Positions 7,595 to 16,252 of a stretch of 64,000 nucleotides of DNA are shown here, piece by piece. Every line of letters begins with the position of its first letter. Position 1 is the stretch's first letter. The translations under genes and the position numbers were made by a program. The stretch is taken from contig NZ_JALGQE010000002.1 in NCBI RefSeq assembly GCF_022810405.1, positions 310,001 to 374,000 on the forward strand. Direction: 5' to 3'. Source of the stretch: Rhodococcus sp. ARC_M5 (GTDB taxonomy: Bacteria; Actinomycetota; Actinomycetes; Mycobacteriales; Mycobacteriaceae). The notes below the pieces were generated by a model. It was not told the DNA's origin. It searched no databases and saw nothing but the letters and a program-made list of their open reading frames with translations.

Positions 7595-9460
7595 ATGTCG
7601 CAGAAGTCGATCGCCAGGTCCAAGAAGGCGCGCCTCGCCGCTGCCGGGGCCGCCATGGCACTGTCCCTCTCCATCGCCGCACCGGGAATTGCCAGTGCGC
7701 AGGAGCAGCCCAACACACCGGACAGCTCCGAAGAACAGCAGCAGCCGGCCACCGAAGGCGGTCCCGAATCCGGAGCTCCGACCGAAGAAGAGGGCTCAGG
7801 TGCCGAAGGATCCGGCACCGCCGAAGGTCAAGTCGACGCCTCCGTCGACGGGGAAATCGAAGCACCGGTCCCGTCGGTGACGCCGGAAGATGCCGCCGCA
7901 GCCGCCGCAGCCGCCGTACCGGCCCCCGAAGCCCCCTCGGCCGTTCGCCCCCTGCCTCAGATCGTTCCCGGCATCGTCATGAACGACGACGGCACCGCGA
8001 CGGTCAACCTCGACATCATCCCGCAGCTCTCCGACGCCGAAAAGAAGGCAATTGCCGACGCGGAAGCAGAAAGCAAGCTCGCCGCTGAAGCATCTGCCGC
8101 CGCTCAGGTACGCCTCGACACAGCCAAGGCCGCCGACACTGCCGCGAGTAGCGACGCCACCAAGGCCGAGGTTGCCGCCGCCGAAGCCGATGTCAAGGCA
8201 AAGGCTGCCGTCACGGCGGCTGCGACAGCCAAAGTTCAGAGCCAGGCTGCAAGCGCTGCGGTCACCGCAGCCAAGAACACCGCAGCCGAGCTGCAGACCG
8301 CGGCGGACGAGTCCAAGGCCGCAGCCGATCAGGCGGCAGCCGATGCCGAGACAGCAGAAGAGCTGGCCGTCGAGCTCGAGGCCGCAGCCGTCTCGGGTGA
8401 TCCCGAAGCTACTGCCGAAGCCGAGGCGGCCCGCGCGGACGCCGACGCGAAGGCCGAACTTGCCGCTACCGCCAGGGTCGAGGCCGACGCGTCGAACAAG
8501 GCCCTCGCGGATTCCGTTACCGCCGTTCAGGATTCGTTCAAGAACTTCAACCTCGCCAAGGTGACCGCTGCAGTTCGCGCTGCCGCTGCCACTGCCGCGA
8601 AGTCGCTGGCACTGAACGTCGAAGCACAGACTGCAGCCGCAGTAGCCGCAATGGCCGAGCAGAATGCCGTGAACCTCGAAGCCGCAGCCGAGGCTGCCGC
8701 AGGCGAGGAGACCGAATCCGAGAAGGCCGCAGCCGACGCCCGAACCGCAGCAGATGCGGCCAAGGCAGACGCCGACGCCAAGGCGGAAGCGGCAACCGCA
8801 GCCCAGGCTGCCCTCGACGCCGCGCCGTCGGATGCCGACATCGCAGACCTCGAGCAGGCCGCAGCCGACGCCGCACAGGCAGTCGTGGACTCCGACGCCG
8901 CAGTTCTGGCCGCCGATGCAGATCTTCAGGCCAAGACCGACGCCGTCACCGCGGCCAAGGAGAAGGCCACCGCCGCAGCAGCCGCAATGAAGAACGCTCA
9001 GGATGAAGCAACTGCTGCAAAGGCCACCGCCGACGAGAAGGCCAAGGCAGAAGCCGATCTGAAGGCCGAAGCAGCCGAATTGGCCGCGAGCGGACCGAAG
9101 TTCAGCTGGACCATCAACCTCGGTGGCACCGTGAAGGAAGACGTTCCCGTCACTCAGGTCGACGACACCACCGTTGTCGTCGACAAGACCGGCGTCTCCC
9201 TCGTCGGCGTCAAGAACGAGGACGGATCGTTCACCGTCGCGGATTACTTCACCACCGACGAGAACGGCGTCGTCAGCGTTGCCGGCGAACTGCCGCCGGT
9301 CGATCTCGCTCTCGGCGATTCTTCCGACGAGGCGTCGGGCGGGTCGGACAGCTCGTCCAACACTCCGGTGATTCTCGCCGGAGTCGGCGTGGTCGTGGTC
9401 GCGGCAGCAGGCGGAGCGTTCTACCTGCGTCGTCGCAGCTCCACCGATGCCACCTCGTAA
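7595..9460 (+). CDS. Alanine-rich coiled-coil surface protein with C-terminal anchor
   Basis: A 621-residue exported protein. A Sec signal peptide (about 1-35, positive n-region SKKARL, cleavage after ASA) leads into a Pro/Glu/Ser-rich stretch (about 36-130) and then a very long Ala/Lys/Glu/Asp-rich region (about 155-510) with heptad-like spacing, predicted to be a coiled coil. A short beta-rich segment (WTINLGGTVKEDVPVTQVDD) follows. The C-terminus has a Ser/Gly-rich linker, one transmembrane helix (about 591-609) and the basic stop LRRR. That tail looks like a cell-wall sorting signal, but no LPXTG or LAXTG motif precedes the helix; only SSNTPV is there. The ATG at 7595 is preferred to the GTG at 7553 because it directly starts the signal peptide. 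The 3' end overlaps a sortase-like gene by 14 bp. Confidence 0.75.
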   Translation: MSQKSIARSKKARLAAAGAAMALSLSIAAPGIASAQEQPNTPDSSEEQQQPATEGGPESGAPTEEEGSGAEGSGTAEGQVDASVDGEIEAPVPSVTPEDAAAAAAAAVPAPEAPSAVRPLPQIVPGIVMNDDGTATVNLDIIPQLSDAEKKAIADAEAESKLAAEASAAAQVRLDTAKAADTAASSDATKAEVAAAEADVKAKAAVTAAATAKVQSQAASAAVTAAKNTAAELQTAADESKAAADQAAADAETAEELAVELEAAAVSGDPEATAEAEAARADADAKAELAATARVEADASNKALADSVTAVQDSFKNFNLAKVTAAVRAAAATAAKSLALNVEAQTAAAVAAMAEQNAVNLEAAAEAAAGEETESEKAAADARTAADAAKADADAKAEAATAAQAALDAAPSDADIADLEQAAADAAQAVVDSDAAVLAADADLQAKTDAVTAAKEKATAAAAAMKNAQDEATAAKATADEKAKAEADLKAEAAELAASGPKFSWTINLGGTVKEDVPVTQVDDTTVVVDKTGVSLVGVKNEDGSFTVADYFTTDENGVVSVAGELPPVDLALGDSSDEASGGSDSSSNTPVILAGVGVVVVAAAGGAFYLRRRSSTDATS

Positions 9461-10055
9461 CACCCGCTGGCTGTGGTCGGCGATCCTGACCTTCGTTCTC
9501 CTCGTATCAGGTTGCGCGAGTGACGAAGTCGGGGTCGCCGCACCAGATCGCTCGCCGGTGCAGTCACAGATCTCTGCGGCTGCCCCGGCGAGCGACGTCG
9601 CTCCCGCTCAGCCCGAGTACATCGAGCTCCGATCCTCGGACGGCACGACCTATCTGAGCAGCCCCATCCATCCCGACCCGCTCTACCGCGGCGGCGAGAG
9701 CGGCCAGGTACTGAACCCGGTGGACGAGCTACCGGCCTGGTGGGCCGAGAGCGGCATGCCGGGAACCTCCACCGAACAGACGGTAGTGGTTGCCGGACAC
9801 AACTATTCGAAACGCGACGCCCCGTTCAAGGCGTTGCGGGTAGTGGCGCAGGGCGACACCGTCGTGCTGCGAACACCGAGCGGCACCCTGGAGTACGCGG
9901 TCGAGTCGGTGGGTCCGCTACCGAAGGGATCGCTGTTGGCCGACAACGAACTACGACGTTCGGTGCCCGGGCGATTGATCTTGGCCAACTGTGACGTTCA
10001 GGGCGGCGAACCCACCGACGACAACTTCGTGGTCGTCGCGCAACTCGTTCGCTGA
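9447..10055 (+). CDS. Sortase-family protein with lipoprotein signal
   Basis: A 202-residue sortase-fold protein. Strand TVVVAGHNYS carries the putative catalytic His (H118) and LILANCDV the putative Cys (C182), the normal order and spacing for class E/F sortases. Two features are odd. First, instead of a plain membrane anchor it has the lipobox LLVSGC (Cys23), so it is predicted to be lipid-anchored. Second, the arginine normally found shortly after the Cys (often within R-D-N-V-V-V) appears replaced, the region reading TDDNFVVVAQ. It overlaps the preceding surface-protein gene by 14 bp, so the two are translationally linked and the surface protein is the obvious candidate partner. Confidence 0.75.
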   Translation: MPPRNTRWLWSAILTFVLLVSGCASDEVGVAAPDRSPVQSQISAAAPASDVAPAQPEYIELRSSDGTTYLSSPIHPDPLYRGGESGQVLNPVDELPAWWAESGMPGTSTEQTVVVAGHNYSKRDAPFKALRVVAQGDTVVLRTPSGTLEYAVESVGPLPKGSLLADNELRRSVPGRLILANCDVQGGEPTDDNFVVVAQLVR

Positions 10056-10076
10056 CGGGCTCTTTCGCAACCGGGG

Positions 10077-10625
10077 CTACAAGCCGAGGTCCGCCAAGCC
10101 GAGCAGGGATCGATATTCGAGTCCCTCGGCGGCGATGACCTCGTCCGCTCCGGTCGCCCGGTCCACCACCGTGGCCACTCCGACGACCGTCGCGCCTGCG
10201 TCCCGCAATGCTGCGACAGCCGTGAGCGGCGAATTGCCGGTCGTCGTCGTATCTTCCACCACCAGAACACGTTTGCCGACGATGTCCGGTCCCTCGATCT
10301 GACGCTGCATGCCGTGCGCCTTGGCGGCCTTGCGCACCACGAATGCATCGATCGGACGCCCCTGGGCATGCATGATCGACATCGCCACCGGATCTGCCCC
10401 CATCGTCAGACCGCCGACCGACACGAAATCCCAGTCGGCAACCAGATCACGCATCAACGAGCCGATCAGCGCACCCGCCCGATGATGCAGAGTCGCCCGA
10501 CGCAGATCCACGTAGTAGTCGGCTTCCTTGCCCGACGACAACGTGACCTTCCCATGCACGACGGCAAGCTCTTTCACCAGATCGGCCAGCTCCTGCCGGT
10601 CCGCATTCACGGCATGCTCGGCCAT
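10077..10625 (-). CDS. pyrE: Orotate phosphoribosyltransferase
   Basis: A 182-residue type I phosphoribosyltransferase converting orotate and PRPP to OMP in de novo pyrimidine synthesis. The PRPP-binding loop VLVVEDTTTTGNSPLTA lies at about 120-136. The N-terminal VHGKVTLSSGKEADYYVDLR (about 23-42) is the conserved flexible-loop/substrate region of OPRTases. The length is normal for the actinobacterial enzyme. It lies in the pyrE/LemA/proline-rich/DUF5666-like/clpB cluster and is transcribed in the same direction as those genes. From memory, pyrE is also near clpB in M. tuberculosis (Rv0382c-Rv0384c). Confidence 0.93.
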   Translation of the reverse strand: MAEHAVNADRQELADLVKELAVVHGKVTLSSGKEADYYVDLRRATLHHRAGALIGSLMRDLVADWDFVSVGGLTMGADPVAMSIMHAQGRPIDAFVVRKAAKAHGMQRQIEGPDIVGKRVLVVEDTTTTGNSPLTAVAALRDAGATVVGVATVVDRATGADEVIAAEGLEYRSLLGLADLGL

Positions 10626-10721
10626 GTTCGGGTTCCTCTCGTCTCACCACAGAGTCGGGCGGGTCGATACGAACTTACCCACCGACGTGTTGCGCCGCTC
10701 CCGCGGCATGGGCGGTGTCGA

Positions 10722-11303
10722 CTACACGGCGACGTTCGCGGACGGCTGCTCGTCCTGTACTTCCTTCGTCTCCACGAACGGTTCCGGGGCGGTCAGCGAG
10801 CGAGACTTGGCGACGAGCGAGGACGGGAAGCTTCCGACCGCCTGCGACAGGCGGTATGCGTTGTCGTTGTACACGCGCACCGCGCCGGCGATGCGGCGTT
10901 CGGTGACGTTCAGTTCTCCGGCCGGGCCCTGGAACGCCCAATTGCCCAACGCAGTTCGACGCGCATCGGCGTCGGCGAGCACGGCATGAAAGGCGGCGGA
11001 CAGCGCGTTCTCGGCGGCGGCCTGCGCTTGTAGACCCAGTCCGCGCTCGCGCACGGCCTTCGACCACGAACGTGCACCGCCGAGCTGACGAAGCAGATCA
11101 CCGGACAATTCGGTGGTCTCCGCGGCGGCAAGGAACGGGCCGAGCTGCTCGTGACGTCGCTCCACTTCGACATCGACCAGCCGCAGACTCTGTTCGGTCT
11201 GCTCGCCGTACCGACCGAGTCGACGCACCACGATGGCCATGTACCCGACCACCAGCACGATGAGCACCAGAACTGCCGCAACCACACCCGAGGAAACCGT
11301 CAC
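10722..11303 (-). CDS. LemA family protein
   Basis: A protein of about 193 residues with one N-terminal membrane helix ([20 protein letters not shown]) followed by a helical bundle. The segment NALSAAFHAVLADAD and the later ELNVTERRIAGAVRVYNDNAYRL match the LemA family, where N-x-x-Y-N-D-x-x-x-x-Y is diagnostic. Function is unknown; LemA proteins are membrane-anchored with a soluble four-helix domain. The GTG at 11303 places the helix at the N-terminus; a GTG at 11348 would add 15 residues. The upstream gene ends close by at 11361, suggesting co-transcription. Confidence 0.78.
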   Translation of the reverse strand: MTVSSGVVAAVLVLIVLVVGYMAIVVRRLGRYGEQTEQSLRLVDVEVERRHEQLGPFLAAAETTELSGDLLRQLGGARSWSKAVRERGLGLQAQAAAENALSAAFHAVLADADARRTALGNWAFQGPAGELNVTERRIAGAVRVYNDNAYRLSQAVGSFPSSLVAKSRSLTAPEPFVETKEVQDEQPSANVAV

Positions 11304-11360
11304 AGGGTACGAATTTAGCCGCGTAAGCGCTTCTGCGCCCGTAAACACGCCCGAAGGACA

Positions 11361-12386
11361 TCAGGGCTGATTGCGTCGGCGCTCCGAGTCGAACGGAATG
11401 GGGCGTGCCACGGGCGGACGCGGAACTGGACGCGACGCATCGGCCGATCGTGCCGCCTGCGGACCGGCCGCATCGGGCCTGGGCGGACGAGGCCGACGAC
11501 CCGGCTCCTGTGGGCGGGGCTCCTGAACACGGGGTTCGGGGACCCGAGGTGGCTGAACGCGTGGCTCCGGTGTTCGGGGTGCAGGCGTCCCCGGCTCGGG
11601 GCTGCGCTGCTCCGGACCGCGCACGGCCTGGATGCGCGGTTCGGACACCCGAGGCTGCTGATCCTGCGGCATACGTGCCTGCTGAGCACGCGTTTCGTGC
11701 ACCAGTGGCCTGCCGGGATCGCTTCGATCGCGGCCGGGCTCGCCGCCGCCTGCGCGAGCGCCGTAGACCGCACTTCCGCGGACGGGAGGCAGTACGTGCA
11801 GCATGCCCGACAGGCGCGCGACCGCGTCGATCGCAGCATCCCAATCGCGGCCCGAACTGTTCAGTGGCAGAGATCCCAGAGTCCAGTCCTGCTCGCTCCA
11901 CAACAGCTGTAGATTCGCCGGGATCGACTCGGTGAATGCGGCCATCCGCTGGTCGCACACACGACGAGCGATATCGACGTCGGTTGCGAACACCACGCGC
12001 GGGCCGATGGAACCGAGCAGTTCCATGTCCTCGTCGCGGGGCGGTGGCGTCGAGCGGGGCCGCAGATCGATGTCGACATCGGAACCGACCGAGCGCTGCA
12101 CGGCCACGATGGTCCCCGTCTCCTCGACGTCGAAGAGTACGAACTCCTCACCGCGTCGAACACCGGTGACCACGCCGAGAGCGACGTCGAATTCGGGCTT
12201 GGACAGGGCCGCCCGGGAAAACCGAGTGACGAGGTCTCGATCGTGCGATCGATACTCGTACCCTTGCGCTTTGGCCCACATCTGCCGCAGCCGCCCGGAT
12301 TGATCTCGCTTGGACCTGTCGATGTAGAGCAGGGCCACTGCACCTATCAGTGCAATCGCCGCCAGGCCGAACCACATTGCCGTCAT
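11361..12386 (-). CDS. Membrane-anchored protein with proline/arginine-rich tail
   Basis: A 341-residue protein: an N-terminal helix (about 4-21), then a globular region (about 25-210) with no family I can name, and a long C-terminal tail of Pro, Arg, Glu and Gln (about 215-341). The tail contains degenerate repeats of the type PEPRVQPPRVPEPRVQEPR and is probably disordered. The gene lies between LemA and a DUF5666-like gene near clpB, where, from memory, mycobacteria have Rv0383c; orthology of the N-terminal part is likely but not proven here. No catalytic motif was seen. Confidence 0.65.
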   Translation of the reverse strand: MTAMWFGLAAIALIGAVALLYIDRSKRDQSGRLRQMWAKAQGYEYRSHDRDLVTRFSRAALSKPEFDVALGVVTGVRRGEEFVLFDVEETGTIVAVQRSVGSDVDIDLRPRSTPPPRDEDMELLGSIGPRVVFATDVDIARRVCDQRMAAFTESIPANLQLLWSEQDWTLGSLPLNSSGRDWDAAIDAVARLSGMLHVLPPVRGSAVYGARAGGGEPGRDRSDPGRPLVHETRAQQARMPQDQQPRVSEPRIQAVRGPEQRSPEPGTPAPRTPEPRVQPPRVPEPRVQEPRPQEPGRRPRPPRPDAAGPQAARSADASRPVPRPPVARPIPFDSERRRNQP

Positions 12387-12471
12387 CGCGCACCACCTTA
12401 ATCGACATCCACGCCGTCACTGCCCACCACCGCCGGGTCCTGTGAACGATCACTGGAACAACCCGAGTTGC

Positions 12472-13440
12472 TCATCCGCCCAAACTCGGAGTTTCGATGA
12501 CGACGTTCGCGCGAATAGTCCCGTCCTCGACGGGCTCGCCCTGCACCACGACGAAACCGCCGACGGGCAGCGACGCCAGATCGCTACCGGACAACGAAAT
12601 TATCTGGGTCTGGGGTGTGGTCTGCACCGTGACCTGAGCGCCGTCGAGGCCGTCGAGTGTCAGGGTCGAACCGTCGTTCGCGGTGATCGTCCCGGCCGAC
12701 GAACCGAGCTGACCGAGTATCTCGGGAATGCCCCCTGGAATCAGCTCGGGCGTGGTGGCGGCACCCGACTCGGTGGGCTGCGGGGTGGTCGTGGGCGCGC
12801 TGGACGTGGGTGGCCTGATCGGCGTCGATGTCGAAGGACCGGTGGCAGTGGTGCTGGGCTCGTCCGATCCCCCGCTCAGGAACGAAATTCCGAAGACCAC
12901 GACGATGGCGAGGACGACGAGTCCGATCAACGCCAGCACCCACGGCCGGGGACCCTTGCTGCCCGCGTCGGCGGAGTTCGGTTCCCCCGGGGGCGGCGGT
13001 GCCCCGTACTGCGGGGGCTGTCCGAATTGTTGAGTGTGGCCGAACTGCTGAGTGTCGTATCCCGGTGCCTGGCCGTACTGCTGTGCCTGGCCGTACTGCT
13101 GTGCCTGGCCGTACTGCTGGGTCTGGCCGTAGGCCTGGTTCGCTGCCGCCTGCTGATCGGGGTCGTAGGGCGGAAGTGCCTGCGTGGGGTGATAGCCCTG
13201 CGGGTAGGCCGGTGGATCTGGATTTCCCTGCGGCGGGTACTGGTAAGCCTGGGTGGGATACGCCTCCGTCGGCTGAGCATCCGGATACTGCTGGGCATCC
13301 GGATACTGCTGGGCGTCCGGATATTGCTGAGCTCCGAGGTACGGCTGACCGTGGTCCTGGGTCGGCTCGGATGACTCCGCCTGGCGTGCCGCGTCCTGAT
13401 CGCGTTCTCGAGGTGATCGCGGGTCGTCCGGATTCGTCAT
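12472..13440 (-). CDS. Membrane protein with YPDAQQ/QYGQA repeats and DUF5666-like end
   Basis: A 322-residue protein. The first half is low-complexity and repetitive: QYPDAQ units around residues 37-54 and QQYGQA units around 105-125, both encoded by 18-bp tandem repeats. After a Pro/Gly linker comes a single transmembrane helix (WVLALIGLVVLAIVVVFGIS), a Ser/Thr/Pro-rich linker, and a C-terminal beta domain (about 230-322) with DGSTLTLDGLDGAQVTVQT and SLPVGGFVVVQGEPVEDGTI, resembling DUF5666. The function is unknown; the topology suggests a disordered cytoplasmic arm and an external OB-like domain. Confidence 0.65.
   Translation of the reverse strand: MTNPDDPRSPRERDQDAARQAESSEPTQDHGQPYLGAQQYPDAQQYPDAQQYPDAQPTEAYPTQAYQYPPQGNPDPPAYPQGYHPTQALPPYDPDQQAAANQAYGQTQQYGQAQQYGQAQQYGQAPGYDTQQFGHTQQFGQPPQYGAPPPPGEPNSADAGSKGPRPWVLALIGLVVLAIVVVFGISFLSGGSDEPSTTATGPSTSTPIRPPTSSAPTTTPQPTESGAATTPELIPGGIPEILGQLGSSAGTITANDGSTLTLDGLDGAQVTVQTTPQTQIISLSGSDLASLPVGGFVVVQGEPVEDGTIRANVVIETPSLGG
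13065..13136. repeat. 18-bp coding tandem repeat (QQYGQA)
   Basis: Four units of 18 bp in the membrane-protein gene, the first three identical (GTGCCTGGCCGTACTGCT on the plus strand) and the last degenerate. On the minus strand they encode six-residue Gln/Tyr/Gly units. The nucleotide identity suggests recent expansion by slippage, so copy number may vary between strains. Confidence 0.75.
13277..13330. repeat. 18-bp coding tandem repeat (QYPDAQ)
   Basis: Three 18-bp units (GCATCCGGATACTGCTGG and near-identical copies) in the same gene, encoding repeated QYPDAQ on the minus strand. This is a second, independent microsatellite-like expansion in the low-complexity arm. Confidence 0.75.
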
Positions 13441-13486
13441 TCCACGAGGGTACCTACCCGGTAGACCGCTGGTGACGACACAGAAA

Positions 13487-13517
13487 GGGCCCGCACGAGC
13501 AGTGCTCGTGCGGGCCC
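13487..13517 (-). terminator. Strong hairpin terminator of clpB
   Basis: Perfect 15-base arms (13487-13501 and 13503-13517) form a very stable GC hairpin 15 bp after the clpB stop. Read on the minus strand it is followed by TTTCTGTG. It is a clear intrinsic-type terminator for clpB. Confidence 0.85.
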
Positions 13518-13531
13518 GTCTCGTAGACCGG

Positions 13532-16078
13532 TCACCCCAGGATCAGGCGTTCGCCGTCCGGGCTCGAGTTGACCGACACCACGTCGCCGTCGTGCACATC
13601 CCCGGCGAGCAGCAGCTTCGCCAGTTGATCGCCGATGGCCTGCTGGATCAGTCGCCGCAGCGGGCGGGCGCCGTAGAGCGGGTCGTAGCCCCTGGCCGCG
13701 AGCCACATCTTCGCCGGCGACGACACCTCCAGCGTCAGACGTCGAGCGGCAAGACGCTTGGTGAGGAAGCCGAGCTGGATGTCCACGATCGACTCGAGCT
13801 GGTCCTCGGACAAGGCGTCGAACACCACCACGTCGTCGAGACGGTTGACGAACTCGGGCTTGAACGAACGCCGCACCGCGTCCATCACCTGTTCCTTGGT
13901 GCCACCGGCACCGAGGTTGGAGGTGAGGATCAGGATCGTGTTGCGGAAGTCGACGGTCCGGCCCTGGCCGTCGGTGAGCCGGCCTTCGTCCAGCACTGCG
14001 AGCAGGATGTCGAACACGTCCGGGTGCGCTTTCTCGACCTCGTCGAAGAGCACCACGGTGTACGGCCGCCTGCGTACCGCCTCGGTCAACTGTCCACCGG
14101 CCTCGTAGCCGACGTACCCCGGAGGCGCACCGACCAGACGAGCGACGGCATGCTTCTCGCTGTACTCGCTCATGTCGATGCGCACCATCGCGCGTTCGTC
14201 GTCGAAGAGGAACTCCGCCAACGCTTTTGCGAGCTCGGTCTTACCGACTCCGGTGGGTCCGAGGAACAGGAACGATCCCGTCGGACGGTTGGGATCGGCC
14301 ACCCCGGCGCGGGAGCGTCGGACGGCGTCGGACACCGCTTGTACTGCGTCCTTCTGTCCGACGACTCGCTTGCCGAGCTCGTCCTCCATGCGGAGCAGCT
14401 TGGCGGTCTCACCTTCGAGCATCCGGCCCGCCGGAATTCCGGTCCAGGCCGCGACGACGTCGGCGACATCGTCCGGGCCCACTTCTTCCTTGAGCATCAC
14501 GTCGCCCTGAGCAGGCGATGCCTCGGTCTTGGCGGCGAGCTCCTTCTCCAGAGTCGGGATACGTCCGTAGCGCAGCTCGGCGGCCCGACCCAGATCGCCA
14601 TCACGTTCGGCACGGTCGGATTCGCCGCGCAAGTTCTCGAGCTCCTCCTTCAGTACCCGCACCGAGTCGATGGCGTTCTTCTCGTTCTGCCAGCGTGTGC
14701 TGAGTCCGGCGAGCTTCTCCTGCAGATCGGCCAGCTCCTGGCGAAGCTTGTCGAGCCGAGCCTTCGACGCGTCGTCGGTCTCCTTCGCCAGGGCCATCTC
14801 CTCGATTTCGAGGCGACGGACGGCGCGTTCGACCTCGTCGATCTCGACGGGGCGTGAGTCGATCTCCATGCGCAGACGGGACGCCGCCTCGTCGACGAGG
14901 TCGATGGCCTTGTCCGGCAGGAACCGGGCGGTGATGTACCGATCGCTCAGGGTTGCCGCGGCGACCAGGGCGGAGTCCGTGATCCGGACGCCGTGGTGCA
15001 CCTCGTAGCGCTCCTTGAGTCCGCGGAGAATGCCGACCGTGTCCTCGACCGAGGGCTCACCGACGTACACCTGCTGGAAGCGCCGTTCGAGCGCGGCGTC
15101 CTTCTCGATGTACTTGCGGTACTCCTCGAGGGTCGTCGCACCGACCAGACGCAGTTCACCACGGGCGAGCATCGGCTTGATCATGTTGCCCGCGTCCATC
15201 GCGGATTCGCCGGTCGCGCCGGCTCCCACGATGGTGTGCAGCTCGTCGATGAACGTGATGACCTGACCGGCGGAGTTCTTGATGTCGTCGAGCACGGCTT
15301 TGAGCCGCTCCTCGAACTCGCCACGGAACTTCGCTCCGGCGACCATCGAACCGAGATCGAGCGAGACGACGGTCTTGCCGCGCAGGCTTTCCGGGACGTC
15401 ACCGGCGATGACGCGCTGGGCGAGCCCTTCGACGATCGCCGTCTTGCCGACGCCGGGCTCACCGATGAGCACCGGATTGTTCTTGGTGCGCCGCGACAGG
15501 ACCTGCACGACGCGCCTGATCTCGGTGTCACGTCCGATGACGGGATCGAGCTTGCCTTCTCGGGCCAGCGCGGTCAGGTCGGTGCTGTACTTCTCCAGCG
15601 CCTGGTAGGTGTTCTCGGGATCTGCGCTGGTGACCCGGGCGCTGCCACGGACGGCCTGGAAGGCGTCGCGCAGCTCGTTGGGTCCGGCTCCATGGCCGGT
15701 CAGGAGCTTGGCGACGTCGTCGCTTCCGGTCGCAAGCCCCACCATGATGTGTTCGGTGGAGACGAACTCGTCGTCGAGTTCGGTGGCCAGGTGCTGCGCA
15801 GCGGTGATCGCGGCGAGGGTTTCACGGCCGAGTTGCGGAGTGGTGGTCGAGCCGGATGCCGAGGGCAGGCGGTCGACGAGGTTCTGCGCTTCTCGACGCA
15901 CCGTTGCAGGGTCGACGCCGACGGCCTTCAGCAAGGGTGTGGCGATGCCGTCGGTCTGATCGAGCAACGCCACCAACAAATGTGCCGGACGGATATCCGG
16001 GTTGCCGGCCGCGGATGCGGCCTGCAGAGCAGACGACAGTGCAGCCTGCGACTTCGTGGTGGGAGTGAAACTGTCCAC
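13532..16078 (-). CDS. clpB: ATP-dependent disaggregase ClpB
   Basis: An 848-residue Hsp100 chaperone that, with DnaK/DnaJ/GrpE, extracts and refolds aggregated protein. It has two Clp-N repeats (about 1-145), AAA1 with Walker A GEPGVGKT near residue 205, a long coiled-coil middle domain (about 400-530, including [19 protein letters not shown]) that separates ClpB from ClpA/ClpC, and AAA2 with Walker A GPTGVGKT near 605. The length is that of the mycobacterial enzyme. No ClpP-docking loop is expected. The promoter region has a HAIR (HspR) element and a SigH-type promoter, so induction by heat and oxidative stress is predicted. Confidence 0.97.
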   Translation of the reverse strand: MDSFTPTTKSQAALSSALQAASAAGNPDIRPAHLLVALLDQTDGIATPLLKAVGVDPATVRREAQNLVDRLPSASGSTTTPQLGRETLAAITAAQHLATELDDEFVSTEHIMVGLATGSDDVAKLLTGHGAGPNELRDAFQAVRGSARVTSADPENTYQALEKYSTDLTALAREGKLDPVIGRDTEIRRVVQVLSRRTKNNPVLIGEPGVGKTAIVEGLAQRVIAGDVPESLRGKTVVSLDLGSMVAGAKFRGEFEERLKAVLDDIKNSAGQVITFIDELHTIVGAGATGESAMDAGNMIKPMLARGELRLVGATTLEEYRKYIEKDAALERRFQQVYVGEPSVEDTVGILRGLKERYEVHHGVRITDSALVAAATLSDRYITARFLPDKAIDLVDEAASRLRMEIDSRPVEIDEVERAVRRLEIEEMALAKETDDASKARLDKLRQELADLQEKLAGLSTRWQNEKNAIDSVRVLKEELENLRGESDRAERDGDLGRAAELRYGRIPTLEKELAAKTEASPAQGDVMLKEEVGPDDVADVVAAWTGIPAGRMLEGETAKLLRMEDELGKRVVGQKDAVQAVSDAVRRSRAGVADPNRPTGSFLFLGPTGVGKTELAKALAEFLFDDERAMVRIDMSEYSEKHAVARLVGAPPGYVGYEAGGQLTEAVRRRPYTVVLFDEVEKAHPDVFDILLAVLDEGRLTDGQGRTVDFRNTILILTSNLGAGGTKEQVMDAVRRSFKPEFVNRLDDVVVFDALSEDQLESIVDIQLGFLTKRLAARRLTLEVSSPAKMWLAARGYDPLYGARPLRRLIQQAIGDQLAKLLLAGDVHDGDVVSVNSSPDGERLILG

Positions 16079-16121
16079 CGGTCACCTTCTTTCTCGAATG
16101 GTTCTTGCGTGTCGCTCGGTA

Positions 16122-16148
16122 CAACCATAGACAAGTTGAGTCTGTTCC
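16122..16148 (-). promoter_or_regulatory. SigH/SigE-type promoter of clpB
   Basis: On the minus strand GGAAC (16148-16144) is followed after 18 bases by GTTG (16125-16122). This is the GGAAY-N16-20-GTT pattern of actinobacterial ECF sigma factors SigH/SigE, 44 bp upstream of the clpB start. From memory, clpB is SigH-controlled in M. tuberculosis. Confidence 0.6.
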
Positions 16149-16155
16149 GCTCAAC
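16135..16155. promoter_or_regulatory. HAIR element (HspR operator) upstream of clpB
   Basis: GTTGAG-N9-CTCAAC matches the HAIR consensus CTTGAG-N9-CTCAAG with one symmetric change in each arm and the exact spacing. It overlaps the proposed -35 of the clpB promoter, as expected for HspR repression. No hspR gene is in the window. Confidence 0.75.
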
Positions 16156-16252
16156 CTTGACTTTCTCGAGCGCGTTTTGTGCAGCTCTGGCTGGGCAAAA
16201 TAAGCACGACGGTGAAGCCCTCTCGCGCGACAGTCTCGATCGGTCTACTTTG

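Noticed and set aside
7796..9463. Long minus-strand ORF (about 555 codons) opposite the surface-protein gene
   Set aside because: It mirrors the Ala-rich coding strand, is Gly/Cys-rich low complexity and has no domain or ribosome site.
10622..10725. Possible small RNA in the pyrE/LemA gap
   Set aside because: No stable hairpin with a T-run or conserved motif was seen.
13065..13330. CRISPR-like or regulatory tandem repeats
   Set aside because: The units are contiguous 18-mers in frame within a gene, with no spacers.
14993..16252. Plus-strand extension upstream of the globin-reductase start
   Set aside because: It is antisense to clpB; the globin begins only after 16253.
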